Numbered from the stretch's first letter, positions 1 through 9,432 are shown. The stretch: 64,000 nucleotides of DNA from Catenuloplanes niger (GCF_031458255.1 NZ_JAVDYC010000001.1:3357001-3421000); one strand, 5' to 3'. Translations and numbers: made by a program. The notes: generated from the sequence alone by a model not told the origin.

Positions 1-713
1 CGGAGCCCGAGCGCGGCCCAGACCACCTTCCCGTCCGCGGCCGGCATCCAGCCCCAGTGGGTGGCGGACGCGTTGATCAGTGCGAGCCCGGACCCGGGAC
101 GAAACGGCGGGTGCAACGGTTCCGGCGGCTCCGGCGAGCCGTCCCGCACCGCCACGTAGAGGAACCGTGGCCGGAGCGTCACCCGCAACGTCATCATCGT
201 CCCGGCGTGATCGATCACGTTCGCCACCATCTCGCCCGCGACGACCGAGGCCGGCGCGACCAGCTGAGGCAGCGTCCACCGGGTGCACGCGTCGGTGACC
301 ACGTCCCGCGCGTGCCGGGACGCCCCGCGGATCGGCAGCAGATCGTCCGTGACCATCAGCATCCCCGAGTCACCGGCGTCGAGCAGCGCCCGCGCCTCGC
401 GCAGTCCGGCCAGCACGGTGAGCGCGCCGAACCCGCCGCCGGCCAGCAGCTCGGCCGTGGCCGGCGCCGGCGCGCAGAGCAGCACCGGAGTGCCCGGCCA
501 GGTCGCCGCCTGCCGGACCACCGCGGTGAACACGCTCAACGCGTGCGGTTCCGGAACCCGCATCCCGGACAGGTCGACGAGCAGCGCCTCCGACTGTTCC
601 GCGAGGCACTTGAGCAGTACGGTCCGGAGCCGGCCGGCGTCGCTCATCGTCAGGTCGCCGCACACCGTCACCACGGTGCGGCGGTCACCCGAATCGACGG
701 TCCAAGTCAGCAC
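1..713 (-). CDS. STAS plus HATPase (anti-sigma-factor-like) protein, 3' end outside window
   Basis: The frame runs off the left edge, so the C-terminus is missing. Residues 10-110 resemble a STAS/anti-sigma-antagonist fold (VTVCGDLTMSDAG, LLVDLSGM). Residues 150-237 carry a HATPase_c_2 module with an N-box (EMVANVIDHA, 161-170) and a G-box (RPGSGLALIN, 205-214), as in serine-kinase anti-sigma regulators. The GTG start was chosen because GGAAGG lies 7 bases upstream. It follows the CheR gene on the same strand after 60 bases, so the two may be co-transcribed. Inference: a regulatory kinase or phosphatase-controlled switch; the target is unknown. Confidence 0.75.
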   Translation of the reverse strand, partial: MLTWTVDSGDRRTVVTVCGDLTMSDAGRLRTVLLKCLAEQSEALLVDLSGMRVPEPHALSVFTAVVRQAATWPGTPVLLCAPAPATAELLAGGGFGALTVLAGLREARALLDAGDSGMLMVTDDLLPIRGASRHARDVVTDACTRWTLPQLVAPASVVAGEMVANVIDHAGTMMTLRVTLRPRFLYVAVRDGSPEPPEPLHPPFRPGSGLALINASATHWGWMPAADGKVVWAALGL

Positions 714-773
714 GGCCGTACCTTCCGTGTGGGCTCGCTGCTGAGTACCCCGGTCCGGAGGCGGCCAACGTCC

Positions 774-2591
774 CTATTCCTCCATGACGAGGATGGCGCC
801 GACCGGCACCCCTTCGTCGAGCATGGGACTGCACGCTACTCGTACGGTGATGACACGTCCACGCCGGTTCACCGCGTCCAGCCGCATCTCCGCCGGCTCG
901 GGCTCGCCGCCCAGCGCCTGCCGGATCAGCGGGCGCAGCCGGTCGACCGGCAACCCGATGTCGAGGTTCAGCAGGTGCTCGCCGACCGCCTCATCCGAAC
1001 GCAGGCCCCACAGGTTCTCCGCCTGCCGGTTCCAGGCGCGGATCTGCAGGCTCTGGTCGACCACCACGATGCCGGCCCGCAGGTGCGACAGGATCGCGTC
1101 CAGGAACGCGTTCGCGCCGTCCAGCTCCGCGGTGCTGCGCCGCAACCGCTCGTTGCTGTTCTGCAGCTCGTCGTTGGTGGACTGGAGCTCCTCGTTCGTC
1201 GTCTCCAGCTCCTCGTTGGTCGACTGCAGCTCCTCGTTCGTGGTCTCCAGCTCCTCGACGGTCGACTGGAGTTCCTCGTTGGTGGTCTCCAGTTCCTCGT
1301 TCGTCGACTGCAGCTCCTCGTACGCGGTCTCCAGCTCCCGGTTCGCGGTCTCCAGGTCGTCGCGCAGCCGCCGCGCCGCGGTGACGTCCTGGAAGACCAG
1401 CGCCACGCCGAGCGGCTCCGCGTCCCCGTCCTGCAGCGGCGTGACCTGCACCTCCAGGTACGTCGCGTGGTGTCGTACGTCGTCGATGTGCACGGTCCGG
1501 CGTTCCGTCAGCGCCTTCTCGATGTAGGTGCGCAGCTCCACCGGCCGGTACGACACGTCCAGGTCCTGGAACGGCCGGCCCACGTCCCGCGCGGACACGC
1601 CGAACAGCCGCTCGGCCTGCTGGTTGCTGAGCGCGACCAGCCCGTCCGCGGTGACCACGATCTGCGCGACCGGGCTGGCCAGCATCGCCGCGTTGCGCAT
1701 GTGGTCGACGCCGACCGGCCCGTCCGTGCCGCGCACGATCTGGTGCTGCCCGGTCGCCGGCGCCGGGTACCCGGCCATGGCGCGCGGCAACCGCCGGAAG
1801 ATCCGCTGCTTGACGTCGATCGGCAGGAACATCGCGCTCTGGTGCCGCAGTGTCTCGGCCCGGCCGAGGAACAGCGTGCACCCGTCGGCCAGCGCGAAGT
1901 GGAACCGGGCCACGATCCGCGCCTGCGTCTCCGGGGTGAAGTACATCAGCGTGTTACGGCAGGTCAGGACGTCGATCCGGGAGATCGGCGCGTCCTGGAC
2001 CAGGTCGTTACGGCCGAAGATCACCGACCGTCGCAGGTCCGGCCGGAACTGGTACCGCTGCCCGGCCGGCTCGAAGTACTTCGCGGCCAGCTCCGGCGGC
2101 ACGGACGCGATCGCGGTCGCGTCGTAGGTCGCGTGCCGGGCGTCGTTGAGCTTCTCCTCGTCCACGTCGGTGGCGTAGATCTTGACCCGCTGGCGCAGCG
2201 CCTCGACGCCCAGTACCTCACCGAGCAGCATCGCCAGCGTGTACGCCTCCTCACCGGACGCGCACCCGGCGCTCCACAGCCGGATCGGCGCGTCCGGGGC
2301 CTTCGCCGTCACCAGCGGCTCCAGCACCAGCCGGCGCAGGCTGTCCCACGCCTCCGGGTCCCGGAAGAACGAGGTCACGTTGATCAGGATGGTGTTGAAC
2401 AGCGCGGTGAACTCGTCCGGGTGCACCTGGAGGTGGTCGACGTAGTCCGCGTACTCCGCGATCTGCAGCGTCGCCATCCGCCGGCCGACCCGGCGCATCA
2501 GGCTCGACCGCTTGTATCCGGTGAAGTCGAAGCCGCGCGCTTCCTTCAGATGGATCAGCAGCTCCTCGAACTGCCGGTCGGCCTGGTCCAT
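774..2591 (-). CDS. CheR-type methyltransferase with PAS domains and heptad coiled coil
   Basis: 605 residues. The N-terminal CheR domain covers about 5-270, with a SAM-binding region (LWSAGCASGEEAYTLA, 105-120) and the CheR signature around TCRNTLMYF (210-218). A PAS domain follows at about 305-405. Residues 418-482 are a run of near-exact heptads (EELQSTN / EELETTN) expected to form a coiled coil, then a second PAS domain at 490-605. In known CheR proteins the methyltransferase modifies glutamates of chemoreceptors. The PAS/coiled-coil tail without a CheB part resembles CheR-PAS hybrids that feed a signalling kinase. No receptor, CheA or CheW gene is in view. GGAGAGG sits 6 bases before the ATG. 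The next gene downstream is a STAS/ATPase protein. Confidence 0.88.
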   Translation of the reverse strand: MDQADRQFEELLIHLKEARGFDFTGYKRSSLMRRVGRRMATLQIAEYADYVDHLQVHPDEFTALFNTILINVTSFFRDPEAWDSLRRLVLEPLVTAKAPDAPIRLWSAGCASGEEAYTLAMLLGEVLGVEALRQRVKIYATDVDEEKLNDARHATYDATAIASVPPELAAKYFEPAGQRYQFRPDLRRSVIFGRNDLVQDAPISRIDVLTCRNTLMYFTPETQARIVARFHFALADGCTLFLGRAETLRHQSAMFLPIDVKQRIFRRLPRAMAGYPAPATGQHQIVRGTDGPVGVDHMRNAAMLASPVAQIVVTADGLVALSNQQAERLFGVSARDVGRPFQDLDVSYRPVELRTYIEKALTERRTVHIDDVRHHATYLEVQVTPLQDGDAEPLGVALVFQDVTAARRLRDDLETANRELETAYEELQSTNEELETTNEELQSTVEELETTNEELQSTNEELETTNEELQSTNDELQNSNERLRRSTAELDGANAFLDAILSHLRAGIVVVDQSLQIRAWNRQAENLWGLRSDEAVGEHLLNLDIGLPVDRLRPLIRQALGGEPEPAEMRLDAVNRRGRVITVRVACSPMLDEGVPVGAILVMEE

Positions 2592-2640
2592 GGCACGCCT
2601 CTCCGCTACCCGATGCGCAAAAGCTACCGCACCTCGAGCG

Positions 2641-3594
2641 TCAGTCCGCGCGCCGCAGCGTCCAGGAGGGGGTCACGCCGTACACCGCCCGGTACTGCGC
2701 GGTGAACCGGCTGTGGTCGGCGAAGCCCCAGCGGGCCGCGACCCCCATCACCGTCGTGCCCCGGGGGTCGGCGGCGAGCAGGTCCCGGTGCGCGTGCGCG
2801 AGCCGGACGCGGCGCAGGTAGCCGCGCGGGGTGATCTCGAGGTGCCGGCGGAACGCCATCTGCAGCGCGCGGACGGAGACGTGCGCGGCCGTGGCGATGT
2901 CGGCCGGGCTGATGTCCCGGTGCGCGTTGTCGTCGATGAACGCGACCGCGCGGCGCAGCGAGGCCGGGTGCGCGTCGTGCCGGTCCTCGATGGTGGGCTC
3001 GGTCAGCCCGTCGTGCGGGAACACGGCGAGCGCGGTCGCCGCGAGCAGCCGGGCCATGCTGCCGGCGACCAGCGGTTCCTCGACCGCCTCCGGGGTGGCG
3101 TGGAGACAGTGGAGCACGTAGTCGTACGTGGTGTCCCACAGCCAGGCCGACCGTGCGGGAACCGGCACGTGCGCGGCGAACCGGATCGGGCGCTCCGCGC
3201 GACCGGGTGCGCCGTCCGCGACCTCGGTGACCAGCCCGGGGTCGAGCACGGCGAGTTCCAGGTGCGCGTTCTCCAGCGCGGCCCGGTGCGACTCGCCGGG
3301 CTGGACCGCGACGAACGCCTCGCCCGGCGTGCCGTAGACCCGGACCGGGCCGCTGGTCCGGAACGCGATGTGCCCGTCGACGACCCGGCCGAGGATGAGC
3401 TCCGGCTGCGGCGCGCTGTCGACGTCGATGCTCATCCGGAACGAGTTGCGATGCAGCTGCGCGGCGCCGAGCGCATAGTGCCCGAACCGGACATGGTGCT
3501 CGTCGGAGGTGGCCCGCAGGCGCAGCCGTCCGTACGCACGGCAGAGGAACTCGTGCGCGGCGTCGACGTCGGTGGTCTCGAACACGGTCGCCAT
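2641..3594 (-). CDS. AraC-family transcriptional regulator
   Basis: 317 residues. The C-terminal 100 residues form the double helix-turn-helix of AraC/XylS regulators (ISPADIATAAHVSVRALQ, then GVAARWGFADHSRFTAQYR). The N-terminal 200 residues match the AraC_binding_2-like sensor layout in length but show no motif that names a ligand. The frame is open further upstream, but the chosen ATG has GGAGA just before it, and the extra N-terminal residues look like untranslated leader. Divergent from the STAS gene at 3782. Target genes cannot be read from the sequence. Confidence 0.88.
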   Translation of the reverse strand: MATVFETTDVDAAHEFLCRAYGRLRLRATSDEHHVRFGHYALGAAQLHRNSFRMSIDVDSAPQPELILGRVVDGHIAFRTSGPVRVYGTPGEAFVAVQPGESHRAALENAHLELAVLDPGLVTEVADGAPGRAERPIRFAAHVPVPARSAWLWDTTYDYVLHCLHATPEAVEEPLVAGSMARLLAATALAVFPHDGLTEPTIEDRHDAHPASLRRAVAFIDDNAHRDISPADIATAAHVSVRALQMAFRRHLEITPRGYLRRVRLAHAHRDLLAADPRGTTVMGVAARWGFADHSRFTAQYRAVYGVTPSWTLRRAD

Positions 3595-3626
3595 GGCTCT
3601 CCGGCATCTCCCACCGTGCTGCTCGG

Positions 3627-3637
3627 TTATCCGATAA
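3627..3637. promoter_or_regulatory. Short inverted repeat upstream of the araC-type gene
   Basis: TTATC-C-GATAA, a perfect 5-bp inverted repeat with one central base, lies 33 bases upstream of the AraC-type start codon in the gap shared with the divergent STAS gene. It could be a regulator site or part of a -10 region. It is too short to be sure. Confidence 0.25.
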
Positions 3638-3781
3638 ACGAGCCGGGCGGCCGTGGAACACTCCCGCGAGTACGCCGGCATCCGTTCGGGTGAGCGGGCG
3701 GCTTCGTTTTCCGCACAGTCGGCGATCCGACGGTCGTTTCGCGAGCTAGCACCGCCGGGGTGGGGCGGACACCATGAGAGG

Positions 3782-4105
3782 GTGACCGGAACACGCGTCC
3801 TCGCCCGTGGGCCCGCCCGGCTGGAGGCGGTCGGCGCGTTCGACCGTGACAACCGGCATCAGCTCGTCAGCGCCGTGCGGCGGGCGCTCGTCGACGGGCA
3901 CCCGCACATCACGATCGACTTCGCCGGCGTCACGCTGATCGACGCCGGCACGGTCCGCGCCCTGCTGGACTGCCGTCGGCTCGCGCTCGCGCACGGCGGC
4001 GAGCTGCGCGTCCTGCGCACGAACAGCGTGGTCGAGTTCGTGCTGCAGGCGACCGGTGCCGCGACCGTGCTCGGCCGGACCCAGGACCTGCCGCACAAGG
4101 GATGA
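3782..4105 (+). CDS. STAS-domain protein (anti-anti-sigma-factor-like)
   Basis: 107 residues from the GTG chosen here, the size of a lone STAS domain. It shows the family pattern: an N-terminal strand (ARLEAVGAFDRDN), then ITIDFAGVTLIDAGTVRALLDC, where the serine phosphorylated in SpoIIAA-type proteins would sit near IDAG. Here the residue is Asp-Ala-Gly-Thr rather than Asp-Ser, so phosphorylation control may differ. Start is uncertain: the frame is open upstream to a GTG at 3653, but the added residues look non-coding, and AGAGG directly abuts the chosen GTG. It could partner with the STAS/ATPase protein at the left edge (inference). Confidence 0.7.
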   Translation: MTGTRVLARGPARLEAVGAFDRDNRHQLVSAVRRALVDGHPHITIDFAGVTLIDAGTVRALLDCRRLALAHGGELRVLRTNSVVEFVLQATGAATVLGRTQDLPHKG

Positions 4106-4135
4106 CCGGGCCGCGGCCCGCCGGTGAAACGGGCC

Positions 4136-4630
4136 CTAACCCAGCGACGCCCGCAGCTTCGCGTCCTTCTCCGCGACCATCTCGGTCAGCGCCGCCTGGA
4201 AGCCGGTCACCTTCGCCTGCAGCTCCGGGTCGGCGGCGGCCAGGATCCGCACCGCGAGCAGGCCCGCGTTGCGCGCGCCGGCGATCGACACGGTGGCGAC
4301 CGGGATGCCGGCCGGCATCTGCACGATCGACATCAGCGAGTCCATGCCGTCCAGGTACTTCAGCGGCACCGGCACGCCGATCACCGGCAGCGGCGTCGCG
4401 GACGCGACCATGCCGGGCAGGTGGGCGGCGCCGCCCGCACCCGCGATGATCACCTTGAGGCCGCGCCCGGCCGCACCGGTGGCGTAGTCGAGCATGCCCT
4501 GCGGGGTGCGGTGCGCGGAGATCACCCGGACCTCGTGCGCGACGCCGAACTCGTCCAGTGCCTCGGCGGCCGCCTTCATCACCGGCCAGTCCGAATCCGA
4601 GCCCATGATCACGCCAACGGAAACGCTCAC
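4136..4630 (-). CDS. purE: N5-carboxyaminoimidazole ribonucleotide mutase
   Basis: 164 residues, class I PurE size. It converts N5-CAIR to CAIR in de novo purine synthesis. The signature [13 protein letters not shown] lies near the N-terminus, followed by SAHRTP and the [11 protein letters not shown] loop that binds substrate phosphate. The GTG start overlaps the purK stop (GTGA) and has AGAGGG 6 bases upstream, so translation is probably coupled to purK, matching the joint PurK-PurE step. Confidence 0.95.
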   Translation of the reverse strand: MSVSVGVIMGSDSDWPVMKAAAEALDEFGVAHEVRVISAHRTPQGMLDYATGAAGRGLKVIIAGAGGAAHLPGMVASATPLPVIGVPVPLKYLDGMDSLMSIVQMPAGIPVATVSIAGARNAGLLAVRILAAADPELQAKVTGFQAALTEMVAEKDAKLRASLG

Positions 4631-5775
4631 CACTGTCCCTCTTGAAGCCACTTCGCGGCCCGGACCGCCCGGGCGCGCACCGACGACATGTCCGAACCCA
4701 GCGCGGTCACGTGCCCGATCTTGCGGCCGGGGCGGACCTGCTTGCCGTACAGGTGGACCTTGATCCCCGGGTCCTCGGCGAACAGGTGGTGGAGCCGCTC
4801 GTCGATGCTCATGCCACCGGGCTCGCCACCGAGCAGGTTCGCCATCACCACGGCCGGCGCGGCGAGCGAGGTCTCACCCAGCGGGTAGTCCAGCACCGCG
4901 CGCAGGTGCTGCTCGAACTGCGACGTGCGGGCACCCTCGATCGTCCAGTGACCGGAGTTGTGCGGGCGCATCGCCAGCTCGTTGACCAGCAGCCCGTCCG
5001 CGGTCTGGAACAGCTCGACCGCGAGCAGGCCGACCACGCCGAGCTGCTTCGCGACGCCGATCGCCAGCTCCTGCGCGGCCACGGCCAGCTCCTCGGAGAG
5101 GTCCGGCGCCGGCGCGAGCACCTCCACGCAGATGCCGTCCCGCTGCACGGTCTCGACCACCGGGTACGCCGCGACCTGCCCGAACGGCGAGCGCGCGACC
5201 AGCACGGCCAGCTCCCGGACCAGCCGCACCCGCTCCTCGACGATCAACGGTGTGCCGGTGGCGACCAGCGCCGCGGCCTCGTCCGCGTCGGACAGCGGGA
5301 AGACGCCGCGTCCGTCGTACCCACCGCGGGTGGCCTTGGCGATGACCGGCCAGCCCACCTCGTCGCCGAACTGCACAAGATCATCAAGGCCCTCGACGGT
5401 ACGCCAGCGCGGCGCCGGAAAGCCCAGCTCGGTCAGGCGCGTACGCATCAGCAGCTTGTCCTGGGCGAACTGCAGCGCGTCCGCCCCCGGGTGCACCGCG
5501 AACCCCTCCGCGGCCAGCGCCCGGATGTGCGCGGACGGCACGTGCTCGTGGTCGAACGTGACCACGTCGCACGACTTCGCGAACTCGCGCAGCGCGTCCA
5601 GGTCGGTGTGCTCACCGATCTGGACGTCCGCGGCGACCAGCGCGGCGCCGTCGTCGGGAGACTGCGCCAGCACGCGCAGTGACTGGCCGAGGGCGATCGC
5701 GGCCTGGTGGGTCATCCGGGCCAGTTGGCCACCGCCCACCATGCCGACAACGGGCAGACCGGTTCTGGTATCCAT
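4627..5775 (-). CDS. purK: N5-carboxyaminoimidazole ribonucleotide synthase
   Basis: 382 residues, an ATP-grasp enzyme that makes N5-CAIR from AIR, bicarbonate and ATP. Visible landmarks: the N-terminal glycine-rich strand ([13 protein letters not shown]), the ATP-grasp core ([15 protein letters not shown]), the metal-binding region ([20 protein letters not shown]) and a complete C-terminal domain. It begins 8 bases after the upstream DUF255 gene ends and overlaps purE by 4 bases, so the three may form one transcript. Confidence 0.95.
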   Translation of the reverse strand: MDTRTGLPVVGMVGGGQLARMTHQAAIALGQSLRVLAQSPDDGAALVAADVQIGEHTDLDALREFAKSCDVVTFDHEHVPSAHIRALAAEGFAVHPGADALQFAQDKLLMRTRLTELGFPAPRWRTVEGLDDLVQFGDEVGWPVIAKATRGGYDGRGVFPLSDADEAAALVATGTPLIVEERVRLVRELAVLVARSPFGQVAAYPVVETVQRDGICVEVLAPAPDLSEELAVAAQELAIGVAKQLGVVGLLAVELFQTADGLLVNELAMRPHNSGHWTIEGARTSQFEQHLRAVLDYPLGETSLAAPAVVMANLLGGEPGGMSIDERLHHLFAEDPGIKVHLYGKQVRPGRKIGHVTALGSDMSSVRARAVRAAKWLQEGQW

Positions 5776-5783
5776 CTCGCCGA

Positions 5784-7820
5784 TCAGCGTAGCTTGGCCG
5801 CCAGCTCCTCCTCCGAGGTGACCGGGCGGTCGCAGACGAAGCCGCGGCAGACATAGGCGGTCGGCTTTCCGTCGATCATCGGCCGGTCCGCGAGCAGCGG
5901 CACACCCGGCTGGTCCGGCCGGCCCGCGACCACCACCGCGCCGGGCGGCGCCAGCCTGACCGCGGCCCTGACCAGCGGGTCCGTCTCCGGCGATTCGGTG
6001 ACGACCGCGATCTCGTACGGCCCGGAGAGCAACGCCTCCGCCGCGGCCAGCGAGTAGCCGGTGAAGCGCGGGTGCCTGTCCGCGATCGGCGCGATCGTGC
6101 GCAGCGCCGCCTCGGCCGCGTCTCGGTAGCGGGTCTCACCGGTCAGCGCGGCGTACGCGATCAGCGCGTTCGCCATCGCGGAGAGCCCGGACGGGGTGGC
6201 GTTGTCGGTCGGGTCCGCCGGCCGGGTGACCAGCTTCTCCGCGTCGTCCGCGGTGTCGAAGAAGCCACCGGCGCCGTTGCCGAACCGGGCCAGCGCGGTG
6301 TCCAGCAGCGCACCGGCCCGCTCCAGCCACTCGGCCTTGCCGGTGAGCTCGTGCATCGCGCAGAACGCCTCGGCCACGCAGCCGTAGTCCTCCAGCACGC
6401 CGGCCGGGGAGCCCACCACGCCGTCCCGGGAGACGCGCCGCAGCCGGCCGTCGACCAGGTGCCGCTCGGCGAGCACCCGCGCGCACATCAGCGCGCCGCC
6501 GGCCGCCACCGCCCGCTCGCCCAGCGCCTCCGGCAGCCCGTCCGCGGCCGGCGGGGCGGTTCCGTCCAGCGCCATCGCGTAGCGGGCCAGCGCGGTCACT
6601 GCCAGCCCGTTCCAGGCCGCGACGATCTTGTCGTCCCGGGCCGGTTGCGGCCGGCCCGCACGCGCGGCGAGCAGGCGGGTGCGCACGTTCCGCCAGCGCT
6701 CGATGACCGCCGGGTCCGCGTCGTCGACGTCCCGGCCCAGCACCAGCGTGCTCGTACCGTGCTCGAACGTTCCGCCCGGCGTCACCTGGAACAGGTCCGC
6801 GGCCCAGGCGCCGTCGTCGTCGCCGAGCACCTCGCGCAGCTGGTCCGGCGTCCAGGCGTAGGTCAGACCCTCCACGCCGTCGGTGTCCGCGTCCAGCGCG
6901 GACGCGTACCCACCGTCGTCGGTCAGCAGGTCGCGGGCCAGGAAGGAGACGATCTCGTCCGCGATCCGGCGGGCCAGCGGGTCGCCGGTCAGCCGCCACA
7001 GCTCCGCGTAGACCCGGAGCAGCAGCGCGTTGTCGTACAGCATCTTCTCGAAGTGCGGCACGGTCCAGTGCGCGTCGACCGAGTACCGCGCGAACCCACC
7101 GGCCAGCTGGTCGTAGATGCCGCCGCGGGCCATCGACTCCGCGGTGTGCCGGACGATCTCCAGCGACCGCGCGTCACCGGTGCGCTGCCAGTGGCGCAGC
7201 AGGAACAGCAGATTCATGTGCGGCGGGAACTTCGGCGCGCCGCCGAACCCGCCGGCGCGCTCGTCGTGCTCCGAGGCCAGCCGCGCCGCGGCCGCGTCCA
7301 GCAGCCCGGCGGAGATCGGTGCGGTCGGCCCGCCGGCCAGCTGCGCGCCGCCGATCGCGGTGACCACGGCCGCGCCCTGCTTGACCACGTCCTCGCGCTG
7401 CGTCCGCCAGGCCCGGTCCACCGACTGCAGCAGCCCGGCGAACGTGGCCTTCGGGTAGTACGTGCCGCAGAAGAACGGGTCACCGGACGGCGTCGCGAAG
7501 ACCGTCATCGGCCAGCCGCCCTGCCCGGCCATCGCCTGCGTGGCGGTCATGTACACCGCGTCGACGTCCGGCCGCTCCTCCCGGTCGACCTTGATCGCCA
7601 CGAAACCCTCGTTGACCAGGTGCGCGATCGCCTCGTCCTCGAACGATTCGTGCGCCATCACGTGGCACCAGTGACAGGCCGCGTAGCCGACGGAGATCAG
7701 CACCGGCACGTCGCGGCGCCGCGCCTCGGCGAACGCCTCCTCGCCCCACGGCCACCAGTCGACCGGATTGTCCTTGTGCTGCAGCAGATAGGGGGAAGTG
7801 GCGTCCGCGAGCCGATTCAT
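5784..7820 (-). CDS. DUF255 thioredoxin-fold / six-hairpin glycosidase-like protein (YyaL, SPATA20 family)
   Basis: 678 residues, the usual length of the family. The N-terminal thioredoxin-like domain has [14 protein letters not shown] and a CxxC ([12 protein letters not shown]49 and C52). The remainder is the alpha/alpha-barrel part related to N-acylglucosamine epimerases ([21 protein letters not shown]). The biochemical role of the family is not settled; disulfide or thiol chemistry is possible in a mycothiol organism. The ATG at 7820 was chosen because GAAGGG is 7 bases upstream. It precedes purK closely; a homologue lies near mca in mycobacteria, as here. Confidence 0.9.
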   Translation of the reverse strand: MNRLADATSPYLLQHKDNPVDWWPWGEEAFAEARRRDVPVLISVGYAACHWCHVMAHESFEDEAIAHLVNEGFVAIKVDREERPDVDAVYMTATQAMAGQGGWPMTVFATPSGDPFFCGTYYPKATFAGLLQSVDRAWRTQREDVVKQGAAVVTAIGGAQLAGGPTAPISAGLLDAAAARLASEHDERAGGFGGAPKFPPHMNLLFLLRHWQRTGDARSLEIVRHTAESMARGGIYDQLAGGFARYSVDAHWTVPHFEKMLYDNALLLRVYAELWRLTGDPLARRIADEIVSFLARDLLTDDGGYASALDADTDGVEGLTYAWTPDQLREVLGDDDGAWAADLFQVTPGGTFEHGTSTLVLGRDVDDADPAVIERWRNVRTRLLAARAGRPQPARDDKIVAAWNGLAVTALARYAMALDGTAPPAADGLPEALGERAVAAGGALMCARVLAERHLVDGRLRRVSRDGVVGSPAGVLEDYGCVAEAFCAMHELTGKAEWLERAGALLDTALARFGNGAGGFFDTADDAEKLVTRPADPTDNATPSGLSAMANALIAYAALTGETRYRDAAEAALRTIAPIADRHPRFTGYSLAAAEALLSGPYEIAVVTESPETDPLVRAAVRLAPPGAVVVAGRPDQPGVPLLADRPMIDGKPTAYVCRGFVCDRPVTSEEELAAKLR

Positions 7821-7943
7821 ACCCTCACCCTTCCACACGGCCGGAGCATCAAACCCCACATCATCTGCGGGTACGCGGTGTGACGCGCTTCACCCGGCCG
7901 CGGATCTCTCGGACCGGCCGGACCGCTGCCGATTACTGGGGAC

Positions 7944-9164
7944 ATGCACCTCTCGCCCCTGCTCGCGCCGGACGGACCGGCACCCGCCGCCGCCGTCACG
8001 GACGCGCTGCAGCAGGTGCTCCAGGTGGTCCGCCGTCGCCTCGGCATGGACGTCGCGTTCATCTCCGAGTTCGTCGGCGACCAACGCGTCTTCCGCTGGG
8101 TGGACGCCGAGTCACCGATCCCGGGCCTGAGCCCCGGTCTCGGCAACCCCCTGGAGGAGACCTACTGCCAGCGGATCGTGGACGGCCGGCTGGACCCGAT
8201 CGTGCCGGACACCGCCGCGAACGCGATGACCGAGGCCCTGATGGTCACCGCGGCGCTGGGCATCGGCAACTACCTGGGCACGCCGCTGCGCCTGAGCAAC
8301 GGCGAGATCTACGGGACGCTGTGCTGCTTCTCCGCCACACCGGACCGCACGCTGAACACCCGCGACCTGGACTACCTCAACGACGTGGCGGAGATCGTCA
8401 CGGTCACGCTGAGCGCGGCGGACGCGGCCCGCCGGGAACACGCGCGGATCCGCGGCTGCCTGGCCGAGCTGGAGCGGGACGGTGGGCCGGTCGTGGTGGT
8501 CCAGCCGATCGTCGACCTGACCAGCGGCAAGATCGCAGGCTCGGAAGCGCTCAGCCGGTTCCCCACCGGGTCGCCACTGACCTGGTTCGAGGAGGCGGCC
8601 CGGATCGGCGAGGGCATCTCGCTGGAACGCGCCGCGATCCGCAACGCGCTCGCCGCGAGCCGGGACACGCCGGGCTTCATGTCGCTGAACCTGTCCCCCA
8701 CCACGATCCTGGCGCCGGGCACGCTCGAACTGTTCGGCGACGCGCCACTGGACCGGCTCGTGGTCGAGCTCACCGAGCAGGAGAAGATCGACGACCTGAC
8801 CGACGTGCGCGACGCGCTGGCGCCGCTGCGGCAGCAGGGTCTGCGGGTGGCGATCGACGACGTCGGTGCCGGGTACGCCGGCCTGAACCGCGTGGTGCAA
8901 CTGCGTCCGGACATCATCAAGCTCGACATCGGCCTGGTCCGCGGCATCGAGGGCGACGAGATCCGGCAGGCGCTGAGCCGCGCGCTGATCTCCTTCGCCC
9001 AGGGCAGCGGCTCCAAGGTGATCGCCGAGGGCGTGGAGACACCGGGCGAACTGCGCATCCTGCGCGCGCTCGGCGCGGATTACGGCCAGGGCTGGATCTT
9101 CTCCCGCCCCTGCCCACCGGCCCAGCTCACCGACTCCGTCGTCTTCGACCTGGACGCGCTCTAA
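7944..9164 (+). CDS. GAF-EAL cyclic-di-GMP phosphodiesterase
   Basis: 406 residues. The N-terminal 160 residues form a GAF-type sensor (FISEFVGDQRVFRWVDAE, GTPLRLSNGEIYGTLCCFS). Residues 180-400 form an EAL domain with the catalytic set intact: E in SEALSRF (201), N in SLNLSP, E in VVELTE, the DDVGAG loop (305-310), K in IIKLD, E in AEGVET and Q in YGQGWIF. It should hydrolyse c-di-GMP in response to a GAF ligand. No membrane segment, so cytoplasmic. ATTACT lies 6 bases before the ATG and no Shine-Dalgarno is visible, hinting at a leaderless transcript. A strong hairpin follows at 9276. Confidence 0.92.
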   Translation: MHLSPLLAPDGPAPAAAVTDALQQVLQVVRRRLGMDVAFISEFVGDQRVFRWVDAESPIPGLSPGLGNPLEETYCQRIVDGRLDPIVPDTAANAMTEALMVTAALGIGNYLGTPLRLSNGEIYGTLCCFSATPDRTLNTRDLDYLNDVAEIVTVTLSAADAARREHARIRGCLAELERDGGPVVVVQPIVDLTSGKIAGSEALSRFPTGSPLTWFEEAARIGEGISLERAAIRNALAASRDTPGFMSLNLSPTTILAPGTLELFGDAPLDRLVVELTEQEKIDDLTDVRDALAPLRQQGLRVAIDDVGAGYAGLNRVVQLRPDIIKLDIGLVRGIEGDEIRQALSRALISFAQGSGSKVIAEGVETPGELRILRALGADYGQGWIFSRPCPPAQLTDSVVFDLDAL

Positions 9165-9192
9165 GCCTGGACAACGCGATCCGGGCCGATCT

Positions 9193-9234
9193 GGGCTGGT
9201 CCGGGCGCGGTGCGGGCTGGTCCGGGCGCGGTGC
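9193..9234. repeat. 21-bp perfect tandem duplication
   Basis: A unit beginning GGGCTGGTCCGGGCG occurs twice head to tail, 29 bases after the EAL stop codon. It is one of several private tandem repeats in intergenic DNA of this window. Confidence 0.9.
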
Positions 9235-9275
9235 GGGAGAGAGACCTGGACCGAGGGGGTCCGAAGTCGGACAGA

Positions 9276-9308
9276 GGCGGCGGGACACGGCCTCCATGTC
9301 CCGCCGCC
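9276..9308. terminator. Hairpin after the GAF-EAL gene
   Basis: GGCGGCGGGACA and its exact complement TGTCCCGCCGCC form a 12-bp stem with a 9-base loop, 112 bases after the EAL stop. There is no clear T-run, as is common for actinobacterial terminators. Confidence 0.75.
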
Positions 9309-9335
9309 CCGTCATCAGGGATGTGCGGCCCCGTC

Positions 9336-9356
9336 GGTCGTGATCAGATCACGACC
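9336..9356. repeat. 21-bp palindrome at the stop of the micro-ORF
   Basis: GGTCGTGATC-A-GATCACGACC is a perfect 10-bp inverted repeat with one central base. On the minus strand it spans the stop codon of the 15-codon ORF, so it may be that transcript's terminator or a dimeric protein site. Confidence 0.6.
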
Positions 9357-9396
9357 ACTCGCTGCCGTTGTGCGTGGTGAGAACCTTGTGCACCAT
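9349..9396 (-). CDS. 15-codon micro-ORF under a LexA-type promoter
   Basis: The reading frame MVHKVLTTHNGSEWS ends in TGA. AAGAAGGGG lies 5 bases before the ATG, and upstream there is a TAGACT -10 box immediately followed by a LexA-type GAAC-N4-GTTC palindrome. A start, a ribosome site, a promoter and a stop next to a palindrome together make a discrete small gene plausible. Function unknown. It has no membrane segment; SOS-induced small division inhibitors of other bacteria are usually longer and membrane-bound, so analogy is weak. It could also be a leader peptide or a non-translated SOS RNA. Confidence 0.5.
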   Translation of the reverse strand: MVHKVLTTHNGSEWS

Positions 9397-9411
9397 GACG
9401 GCCCCTTCTTG

Positions 9412-9432
9412 TCGAACGTTTGTTCTAGTCTA
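9412..9432 (-). promoter_or_regulatory. SOS (LexA) box with -10 element for the micro-ORF
   Basis: GAAC-GTTT-GTTC at 9414-9425 fits the actinobacterial LexA consensus (GAAC, four bases, GTTC), and directly beside it TAGACT (minus strand, 9432-9427) can serve as a -10 box. The operator would cover the transcription start, the usual arrangement for LexA-repressed genes. No good -35 is visible. Confidence 0.6.

Noticed and set aside
57-2705. Long plus-strand open frame (882 codons) opposite the CheR gene
   Set aside because: It is Arg/His/Val/Pro-rich with no domain, and the minus strand holds the CheR-PAS and STAS/ATPase proteins with full motifs. High GC creates such antisense frames.
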